DNA of 39,513 bases from Candidatus Eremiobacteraceae bacterium (GTDB lineage Bacteria; Vulcanimicrobiota; Vulcanimicrobiia; Eremiobacterales; Eremiobacteraceae): positions 1 to 39,513 of the forward strand of contig DATFYX010000064.1 in NCBI GenBank assembly GCA_035314825.1. The letters run 5' to 3'. The translations under genes and the position numbers were made by a program. The notes below the pieces were generated by a model, which was given only the letters and a program-made list of their open reading frames with translations, searched no databases and was not told where the DNA came from. Shown here in pieces: positions 33,602 through 39,513 of this stretch (position 1 is its first letter; each line of letters starts with the position of its first letter).

Positions 33602-34681
33602 ATGGCGTTCGATGCGGTATGGTGGCGCGGCAAGCGCGTGCTGATCACGGGCCACACCGGCTTCAAAGGAGCCTGGTGCTGCTTGTGGCTGCACCGTCTC
33701 GGCGCACAGCTGCGCGGCTATGCGCTGGAGCCCGACACGACGCCGGACCTGTTCGGCGCCGCCGACGTGGCGTCGACCACAAAGAGCGTCATCGCCGACA
33801 TCCGCGATCGCGAACGGCTGCGCGGCGAAGTCGCGCGTTTCGATCCGCAGATCATCATACACATGGCGGCGCAACCGCTGGTGCGCGTGTCGTACGATCG
33901 GCCGTTAGAGACGTATGCGGTCAACGTCGTGGGCACGGCTAACGTGCTCGAAGCGGTTCGCGCGGCGCCGTCGGCGCGGGCGATCGTCGTCGTGACGAGC
34001 GACAAGTGCTACGACCTGCACGGCGCCGAGCGCGCGCACGCAGAAGAAGATGCCCTCGGCGGCGCCGACCCGTATTCCGCGAGCAAGGCCGGCGCCGAGC
34101 TGGTGACGGCAGGCATGCGGGTTTTGTCGAGGCGCGCTCGCGAAAGCACCATCGCGTGCGGCATCGCGACGGCTCGCGCCGGCAACACCATCGGCGGGGG
34201 CGACTGGGCGCGGGACCGGCTGATGCCGGATCTTATCGCTTCCTTTATCAAGGGCGAGCCGGCGCTCATCCGCAACCCGGCGGCCGTGCGGCCGTGGCAG
34301 CACATCTTGGATCCGCTCTATGGCTACTTGCTGCTGGCCCGCCGCTTGTGGGAACAGCCCGAGGCTTTCTCCCAGCCCTGGAATCTTGGGCCGCCGGATT
34401 CCAACGCGCAGTCGGTGGCCAGCGTAGCCGACGCGGCTGCTGCGCGCTTTGGGAACGGCGCTCGCTGGCGCGTGGACGAGGCCGGCCATCCGCCGGAGGC
34501 CGGCGTGCTGCGCCTCGATAGCTCGAAGGCGAAGGCACGGCTGGGCTGGAGCGCGCGGCTAGATCTGGGCAGCGCGATCGATTGGAGCGTCGGCTGGTAT
34601 CGCAGCTTCGCGCTGGGCGACAGTGCGCGAGCGTTGGTGGAGGCGGACATCGCCCGCTATGAAGCGTTGGTCGCGGCGTGA
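33602..34681 (+). CDS. rfbG: CDP-glucose 4,6-dehydratase
   Basis: A 359-residue extended-SDR dehydratase producing CDP-4-keto-6-deoxyglucose. The NAD site GHTGFKG is at 17-23, the family's RfbG-specific start (WWRGKRVLITGHTGFKGAW) is intact, and IHMAAQPLVRVSYDRPLETYAVNVVGT and the catalytic tyrosine motif DPYSASKAGAEL follow. ARAGNTIGGGDWARDRLMPD and VRPWQHILDPLYGYLLL are also diagnostic. It is the committed second step after RfbF. The RfbH/RfbI pair used for 3,6-dideoxysugars is absent from this cluster. Confidence 0.97.
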   Translation: MAFDAVWWRGKRVLITGHTGFKGAWCCLWLHRLGAQLRGYALEPDTTPDLFGAADVASTTKSVIADIRDRERLRGEVARFDPQIIIHMAAQPLVRVSYDRPLETYAVNVVGTANVLEAVRAAPSARAIVVVTSDKCYDLHGAERAHAEEDALGGADPYSASKAGAELVTAGMRVLSRRARESTIACGIATARAGNTIGGGDWARDRLMPDLIASFIKGEPALIRNPAAVRPWQHILDPLYGYLLLARRLWEQPEAFSQPWNLGPPDSNAQSVASVADAAAARFGNGARWRVDEAGHPPEAGVLRLDSSKAKARLGWSARLDLGSAIDWSVGWYRSFALGDSARALVEADIARYEALVAA

Positions 34682-35907
34682 GCGCGCCGGCGTGCAGGCT
34701 ATGCGCTCACCCGCTGGGCGAACCGTTCATCGATCTGGGCCTCTCGCCGCTTTCGAACGCGCTGCTCGGCCCCGCTGATCTCGCCGCACCGGATGTCATG
34801 TACCCGCTGAGCGCCTACGCGTGCGGACGTTGCTGGCTCGTCCAAGTGCCTGCGTGGGCGGCTCCCGAACGCATCTTCCGCGACTACCCATACTTCTCGT
34901 CGTATTCGACCACGTGGCTCGAGCACGTGCGCCGTTACGCACAGGCGATGCGCAGCCGCTTCGGCTTCGGCGCGGATTCGCTGGTGATCGAGGTCGCCAG
35001 CAACGACGGCCACCTGCTGTCCGAGTTCGCGCATGAGGGCGTGCCCGTGCTCGGGATCGAGCCGGCGCGCAACGTCGCCGAGGTGGCCGTACAGCGCGGC
35101 GTCCCGACGGTGTGCGAGTTCTTGAACGTCGACGCTGCACGGCGTCTGCGCGCGCAGGGCTACTCGGCGGACCTGCTGGTGGCCAACAACGTGCTGGCGC
35201 ATGTGCCGGCGTTGAGCGATTTCGTGGCCGCGCTGGCGACGCTGCTCAAGCCAGATGGTGTGCTGACGCTGGAATTCCCGCACCTGCAGCAGATGCTCGA
35301 ACGCGTTGAATTCGACACCATCTATCACGAGCACTATTCATACTTCTCGCTTGCGACCGCCCGTCGCGCGCTGGCGCTGCACGGCTTGACCGTCTTCGAC
35401 GTCGAGGAGCTGGCGACGCACGGCGGCTCGCTGCGGGTTTACGCCGCTCACGCAGGACGCAGGCCGCAGGGCGCGCCGGTCGCCGCGCTGTTGCGCCGCG
35501 AAGAGGCCGCGGGCCTTGCGCGCGAGGAGACGTACGCGCGCTTCGCGCGCCAGGTCGAGCGCACGCGCGCTGAACTGGCCGGCTTCGTGCGCGAGATCGT
35601 GGCCGAGGGTGCCACGATCGCCGGCTACGGGGCTCCGGCCAAGGCGACGACGCTGCTCAACTACTGCGGCATCGGCACCGGGCTGCTCCCATATACCGTC
35701 GACCGCAGCCCGCACAAGCAAGGCAAGTACATCCCCGGCGTGCGCACGCCGATCTTCGCGCCGGAGCACATCTTCGAGACGCACCCCGACTACGTGCTGA
35801 TCCTGCCGTGGAACATCGCCGATGAAGTGCGCGAGCAGATGGCGGGAGTGAGCCGCTGGGGCGGGCGCTTCGTGGTGCCGATCCCGGCCCCTGAGGTGGT
35901 GGCGTGA
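34678..35907 (+). CDS. NDP-hexose C-methyltransferase (TylCIII/TcaB9 type)
   Basis: A 409-residue C-methyltransferase. The zinc module has CRLC (6-9) and CGRC (49-52). The SAM domain has VIEVASNDGHLL (103-114) and NNVLAHVPALSDF, and the active-site motif YHEHYSYFS is at 216-224, with the catalytic tyrosine and histidine in place. The C-terminal domain has IAGYGAPAKATTLLNYCGI and DRSPHKQGKYIPGVRTPI. Family members add a methyl group at C3 next to a 4-keto group. It directly follows rfbG with a GTGA overlap, so the 4-keto-CDP-sugar is the likely substrate. Confidence 0.94.
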   Translation: MSAPACRLCAHPLGEPFIDLGLSPLSNALLGPADLAAPDVMYPLSAYACGRCWLVQVPAWAAPERIFRDYPYFSSYSTTWLEHVRRYAQAMRSRFGFGADSLVIEVASNDGHLLSEFAHEGVPVLGIEPARNVAEVAVQRGVPTVCEFLNVDAARRLRAQGYSADLLVANNVLAHVPALSDFVAALATLLKPDGVLTLEFPHLQQMLERVEFDTIYHEHYSYFSLATARRALALHGLTVFDVEELATHGGSLRVYAAHAGRRPQGAPVAALLRREEAAGLAREETYARFARQVERTRAELAGFVREIVAEGATIAGYGAPAKATTLLNYCGIGTGLLPYTVDRSPHKQGKYIPGVRTPIFAPEHIFETHPDYVLILPWNIADEVREQMAGVSRWGGRFVVPIPAPEVVA

Positions 35908-36632
35908 GCGAGCGCGAGCCATCGGATCCGGAGGCGATCCGCGCGATGGCCGCCGATCAAGAGCTGCGCGCGGCCGCGGACGAATTCGTGCTGCGCGGCT
36001 GCCGGCATCGGTATCCGTACAACTTCACCTGGCTCGGCGTGCCCGTCATCCAGTTCCCGCAGGACCTGATCGCGCTGCAGGAGATCATCTGGCGCGTGCG
36101 GCCCGGCGCGATCGTCGAGACGGGCGTAGCGCACGGCGGCGGCACGCTGTTCCTGGCTTCGATGCTTGAACTTCTCGGCGGCGACGGAACGGTGATCGGC
36201 GTCGATCGCGAGATCCGCGCGCACAACCGCCGCGCCATCGAAGCGCATCCCGCGAGCGCACGCGTGACCCTGGTCGAGGGCTCGTCCACGGACCAGCGGA
36301 TCGTCGCACGCGTTCACGAGCTCGCGCGCGGCCGGCGCACGCTGGTCGTGCTCGACTCGAACCACACCGCCGCGCACGTGCTGAACGAACTGCGCGCGTA
36401 CGCGCCGCTGGTGGATCGCGGCAGCTACATCGTCGTGCTCGACACGATCGTCGAGCGCATGTCGGCCGCGGACATCGGCAAGCGCCCATGGGGCCCAGGC
36501 AACAGCCCGATGACCGCGGTCCACGATTTCCTGCGCGAAGGCGACCGTTTCGAGATCGATCGCGAGCTCGAGAGCACGCTGCTGATCTCGGTGGCGCCCG
36601 ACGGCTACTTGCGCTGCGTCAAGGACCGGTGA
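35904..36632 (+). CDS. CmcI-family protein (cephalosporin hydroxylase / rhamnosyl O-methyltransferase type)
   Basis: A 242-residue SAM-fold protein. VIQFPQDLIALQEIIWRVRP and the SAM site IVETGVAHGGGTLFLASML are typical of CmcI-like proteins. IGVDREIRAHNRRAIEAHP follows, and LVVLDSNHTAAHVLNEL and YIVVLDTIVE carry the metal-binding residues. In polysaccharide clusters such proteins are usually O-methyltransferases rather than hydroxylases. The ATGA-type overlap (GTGA at 35904) keeps it in the operon. It would be the fifth methyltransferase-like gene here. Confidence 0.9.
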   Translation: MSEREPSDPEAIRAMAADQELRAAADEFVLRGCRHRYPYNFTWLGVPVIQFPQDLIALQEIIWRVRPGAIVETGVAHGGGTLFLASMLELLGGDGTVIGVDREIRAHNRRAIEAHPASARVTLVEGSSTDQRIVARVHELARGRRTLVVLDSNHTAAHVLNELRAYAPLVDRGSYIVVLDTIVERMSAADIGKRPWGPGNSPMTAVHDFLREGDRFEIDRELESTLLISVAPDGYLRCVKDR

Positions 36633-37699
36633 GATCCGCCCTGCCCGATCCCCGGCCGGCGATCACGACGATCATCCCCACCTTCCGGCGACCGCATCTG
36701 CTGCGCCGTGCGATCGAGAGCGTGCTGGCGCAGAACTATCGCGAGGTCGCGGTGCGCGTGTACGACAACGCGTCGGGCGACGAGACCGCGGGGGTGGTCG
36801 CGGCGATAGCAGCAGCGGATCCGCGCGTGAGCTACATCGGCCGCGCGCGCAACGTCGGCGCCGCCGAGAACTTCATCCTCGCGTCGGCGGACGTGAGCAC
36901 GCCGCTGTGCTCGTTCCTATCCGATGACGATTATCTGCTGCCCGGCTTTTTCGAGCTCGCCGTCGCCGCGCTTTCCGAGCATCCCGATGCGGGTCTGTTC
37001 GCGGGGTCGACGCTTGAGGTCGACGAGTCCGGATATGTGCGCTACGCGCCGTTGGCGTTCTGGCCGCGGGAGGGGGTGTACGAACCGGCCGACGCGGTGC
37101 TGCAGATGCTCGACAACCGGCACCCGACCTGGACGGGCGTGATCTTCCGGACGTCGGCGCTGCGCGCCGCGGGCGGGTTGGATCGAGGCGCGAGCGCCGC
37201 TCTGGATTTCGATGCCGAGCTGCGCGTCGCCATCCGCTTTCCGATCGTGGTCTCGTTCGCGCCCTGCGCGGCCTACGTCTCGCACGCGGCCTCCGTGTCC
37301 GCCGGCGAGAGCGCGGCATTGATCCCCAGCTACGAGCATATCAGCGCCACGCTCGCGGCAGCCGAAACCCTTCCAGCAGGGGTGAGGCGCGCGGCGGTGG
37401 CGCGTTTCGCGCGACAACTGCGGCTCAAACTCGTCGAGATCGGGGTGAAGGCGCAAATGCGCGGCGATGCACAGGCGGCACGCGGCGCCGCGACGCTGCT
37501 GCGCGATACATACGGCTCAGGCTTGCTCGGCGCGGCACTAGGCGCGCTCAACTGGACCTGCGCGCGCGTACCGGCGGCGCGGCCAGCCTTGCGCTGGCTG
37601 GAGGGGCGGCGCATCGCGACGCGCGCGCGCCGCGCACGGCGCTTCGCCAGGCGCAGCATCATCGGGTCGATACGGTCACCTGACGCGCCTTCGTTCTAA
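36629..37699 (+). CDS. Glycosyltransferase family 2 (last gene of CDP-sugar operon)
   Basis: A 356-residue GT-A transferase. AITTIIPTFRRPHLLRRAIESVLAQNY begins the fold, and VRVYDNASGDET and the metal motif SFLSDDDYLLPGFFE (DDD) follow. NRHPTWTGVIFRTSALRAAGG lies in the acceptor half. The C-terminal 100 residues are basic and helical, likely for membrane contact. The GTG at 36629 overlaps the CmcI-like stop. Its TAA overlaps the opposite-strand TAG of the sugar kinase. It probably transfers the finished branched sugar. Confidence 0.92.
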   Translation: MRSALPDPRPAITTIIPTFRRPHLLRRAIESVLAQNYREVAVRVYDNASGDETAGVVAAIAAADPRVSYIGRARNVGAAENFILASADVSTPLCSFLSDDDYLLPGFFELAVAALSEHPDAGLFAGSTLEVDESGYVRYAPLAFWPREGVYEPADAVLQMLDNRHPTWTGVIFRTSALRAAGGLDRGASAALDFDAELRVAIRFPIVVSFAPCAAYVSHAASVSAGESAALIPSYEHISATLAAAETLPAGVRRAAVARFARQLRLKLVEIGVKAQMRGDAQAARGAATLLRDTYGSGLLGAALGALNWTCARVPAARPALRWLEGRRIATRARRARRFARRSIIGSIRSPDAPSF

Positions 37700-38778
37700 T
37701 GCGCCGCGGGTTGTTCGATCCAGGTATCGCCTGCGGCGAGCCACGTGCGCACGCCGCGCTGATCGAATTGGAAGTCGACGACCTTGCCGCCCGCGAGCTC
37801 GAGGCGTTCGCGGATCTTGTCGCGCCGCGTGAACGGCGCGAAGATCAGCAGGAAGCCGCCGCCGCCAGCTCCCAGCAGCTTGCCGCCGATGGCGCCCGCG
37901 CGCTTCGCGATGTCGTAGAACTCGTCGATCGACGGGCTCGAGATGCCCGACGCGAGGCGCTTCTTAAGGTACCATGCGCGGTCGAGGATCTCGCCGAACT
38001 CGACGAAGCGGTTCTGCAGCAGCGAGCGTTTAAGATCCAGGGTGAGCGCTTTGAGCTCGGCCAAGCTGTCCATGACGTCGGGAACGCTCGAGACGACGTT
38101 ATCGGTCTGCTCGCGCAGGATGCTCGACGACACGCGGGTCACCCCCGTGTAGCAGAGCAGCAAATGGCAGTGGAGCTCGTTGAGCGCATCCTCGCTGATG
38201 CGCAGGGGGTTGACGAGCACGCCCTCGCTCGTGAATTCGATGAAGTTGAACCCGCCGAACGTCGCCGCATACTGATCTTGCATCCCGCCCTGGATATTGA
38301 GGTCGGTCCGTTCGACCGCGTACGCGAGATCGGCCATCTCGTAATCGGACAGATGGCGCCCTTCACGCCGCGCCAATGCCGCGATGAGCGCGACGATCAT
38401 GGCGGACGATGAGCCAAGGCCGCTGCCCGGCGGGGCGTCCGAGCTCATGTAACAATCGAGCGAATGCGTGCCGAAGCGGTGGAAGATGGTCTGTGCAAGG
38501 TCGATCGTGCCGTCGAGGGGGCCCTGGCCGCGGAACTCCGCGACGCGGTTGAGATCCGAGCTGTGAACGCGGATGCTCTCGTCATCCCGCGAGCGCAGGC
38601 TGACAAAGGCGTACTTGTCGATGGCGCACGACAGGACGCAGCCGCCAAAACGCTCGGGATACGGGGGTACATCGGTCCCGCCGCCGCAGAAGCTGATGCG
38701 GAGGGGCGCGCGGCTACGGATGACGTCGAACGAGGTCGCCGGAACCCCGGGCGCCAGAGAAACGGCTCGTCTATACAC
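37696..38778 (-). CDS. GHMP sugar kinase, D-glycero-D-manno-heptose-7-phosphate kinase-like
   Basis: A 360-residue GHMP kinase resembling HddA. The N-terminal substrate site is RAPLRISFCGGGTDVPPYPE, the ATP-binding loop is DAPPGSGLGSSSAMIVALIAAL, NIQGGMQDQYAATFGGFNFIEF lies between, and motif 3 is KLLGAGGGGFLLIFAP. GTG 38778 is the only conventional start before the first motif. The N-terminus is about 20 residues longer than in typical HddA. No GmhA, GmhB, HddC or other heptose genes are nearby, so the true sugar is uncertain. It is convergent with the GT2 gene with overlapping stops. Confidence 0.88.
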   Translation of the reverse strand: MYRRAVSLAPGVPATSFDVIRSRAPLRISFCGGGTDVPPYPERFGGCVLSCAIDKYAFVSLRSRDDESIRVHSSDLNRVAEFRGQGPLDGTIDLAQTIFHRFGTHSLDCYMSSDAPPGSGLGSSSAMIVALIAALARREGRHLSDYEMADLAYAVERTDLNIQGGMQDQYAATFGGFNFIEFTSEGVLVNPLRISEDALNELHCHLLLCYTGVTRVSSSILREQTDNVVSSVPDVMDSLAELKALTLDLKRSLLQNRFVEFGEILDRAWYLKKRLASGISSPSIDEFYDIAKRAGAIGGKLLGAGGGGFLLIFAPFTRRDKIRERLELAGGKVVDFQFDQRGVRTWLAAGDTWIEQPAAH

Positions 38779-38957
38779 GCCGCCTGTCCGGTTCGGGCGC
38801 GCGCGCCGCTTCGCCTGGGACGAAGTGTGAGCGCCTGGAAGCCCCGTGGGGCAAGGCTGCCGAAAGGGGCTAGCGAAACTGGCGCGCCCTGCCGATATTG
38901 ACTACAAAGGCCGGGCTGTGGCCCTATTCGGCTATGGCCGGCGCGGAGCGGTGAACA
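38779..38957 (+). promoter_or_regulatory. Possible structured leader upstream of pilT
   Basis: A 179-nt divergent gap. Its right two thirds contain several small hairpins in a row: GCCCC-GT-GGGGC (38841-38852), TGCC-GAAA-GG and flanking bases (38858-38867), GCTAG-CGAAA-CTGGC (38869-38883), and a GGCC-rich hairpin around 38909-38940. The GAAA tetraloops and the position ahead of a pilus gene recall c-di-GMP-I riboswitches, but the required GGCAAACC and GACGCAAAG cores are not intact. GGAG at 38945-38948 is the ribosome site. Confidence 0.35.
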
Positions 38958-39513
38958 ATGGCTGCCAATGTAAGCGATCTACTCGGACTTCGGATGGACG
39001 AACTGATGCGCGTGACGATCGAGCGCGGCGCATCGGACCTCCACCTGTCGGTCGGCCTGCCGCCGACCCTGCGGATCGACGGCCGGCTCGCGCCGACCGA
39101 GTTCCCCAAGCTCAGTCCGGAGGACACCAAGCGCCTGGTCTACAGCATCCTCACCGATGCGCAAAAGGAGCGCTTCGAGAAGAATCTCGAGCTCGATTTC
39201 TCCCACGGTCTCAAGGGCTTCGGCCGCTTCCGCGTCAACGCGTTCAAACAGCGCGGCGTCATCGGCGCCGCGTTCCGCGCCATCCCCTCGACCGTGCCGC
39301 CGCTGTCGACGCTCAATCTGCCGACGGTGATGTCGGATCTGACGCAGCGCCCCGCGGGCCTGATCCTCGTCACCGGACCGACGGGCTCGGGCAAATCGAC
39401 GGCGCTGGCCTCGATGCTCGACGTCGTCAATGCGAGCATGGCGCGCCATATCATGACGATGGAAGACCCGATCGAATATCTGCACTTCCATAAGATGTCG
39501 ATCGTCAACCAGC
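38958..39513 (+). CDS. pilT: Type IV pilus twitching ATPase PilT, N-terminal part
   Basis: The first 185 residues are visible and the window ends inside the ATPase domain. The N-terminal domain has [24 protein letters not shown], a hallmark of PilT/PilB relatives, then [28 protein letters not shown]. Walker A is [16 protein letters not shown], and the Asp box is [10 protein letters not shown]. It powers pilus retraction at the inner membrane. ATG 38958 follows GGAG by 9 nt. Together with the ExeA-like ATPase it suggests type IV pili in this host. Confidence 0.95.
   Translation, partial: MAANVSDLLGLRMDELMRVTIERGASDLHLSVGLPPTLRIDGRLAPTEFPKLSPEDTKRLVYSILTDAQKERFEKNLELDFSHGLKGFGRFRVNAFKQRGVIGAAFRAIPSTVPPLSTLNLPTVMSDLTQRPAGLILVTGPTGSGKSTALASMLDVVNASMARHIMTMEDPIEYLHFHKMSIVNQ

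Noticed and set aside
38821-38940. Bona fide c-di-GMP-I riboswitch
   Set aside because: The conserved GGCAAACC and GACGCAAAG cores are not matched, so only a low-confidence structured leader is reported.

Overview
The window is a gene-dense, GC-rich bacterial chromosome segment with mostly short gaps and many 4-nt start/stop overlaps. It is probably a diderm: it has a PilT-type pilus ATPase, an ExeA/MshM-type ATPase, RseP, O-antigen-style sugar genes, GtrA and membrane glycosyltransferases. The block rpsB-tsf-pyrH-frr-x-cdsA-dxr-rseP-ispG-proS, the archaeal/eukaryotic-type ProRS, the short EF-Ts and the GlpX-type FBPase point away from Proteobacteria. An uncultured soil phylum such as Eremiobacterota (WPS-2) is my best guess. 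That is inference and no marker here settles it.

Layout. 1-1685 (minus): partial membrane protein and an ATP-grasp-like protein of unknown role. 1880-3579 (plus): two-gene ABC exporter. 3576-7754 (minus): DUF4760-like membrane protein, acyl-CoA ligase, unknown protein, ExeA-like ATPase, small membrane protein. 7986-16955 (plus): translation and isoprenoid/lipid housekeeping block. 16939-20965 (plus): secreted polysaccharide deacetylase, M16 peptidase, Amj-type lipid II flippase, TPR lipoprotein. 20970-25066 (minus): PIG-V-like mannosyltransferase, GtrA, GT39 transferase, small metallothionein, secreted protein. 25160-28221 (plus): CBM20-like secreted protein, glpX, yqeG-like phosphatase, aroE. 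28246-29175 (minus): GT2. 29262-37699 (plus): nine-gene CDP-deoxysugar and methylation operon. 37696-38778 (minus): HddA-like sugar kinase. 38958-end (plus): pilT, truncated by the window.

How the genes work together. The 29262-37699 operon should convert glucose-1-phosphate to CDP-glucose and CDP-4-keto-6-deoxyglucose. It then has two C-methyltransferase-fold proteins, a reductase/epimerase, a TylF-type and a generic methyltransferase, a CmcI-family protein and a GT2. The 3-dehydrase RfbH is not present, so a C-branched, O-methylated 6-deoxyhexose for a surface glycan is the simplest reading. The mannosyltransferase/GtrA/GT39 operon and the Amj flippase also belong to envelope polymer assembly.

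Unexpected signals. Two families of REP-like palindromes are present: three copies with a 5' GTAG and two with a 5' GGAG. One copy of each lies inside a coding region. A 158-nt element closed by a perfect 26-bp inverted repeat fills the ispG-proS gap. Two genes, the DUF4760-like gene and rseP, appear to use non-ATG/GTG/TTG starts placed behind good Shine-Dalgarno sequences. A tiny ORF overlaps the start of tsf. No rRNA, tRNA, CRISPR array, transposase gene or prophage was seen.
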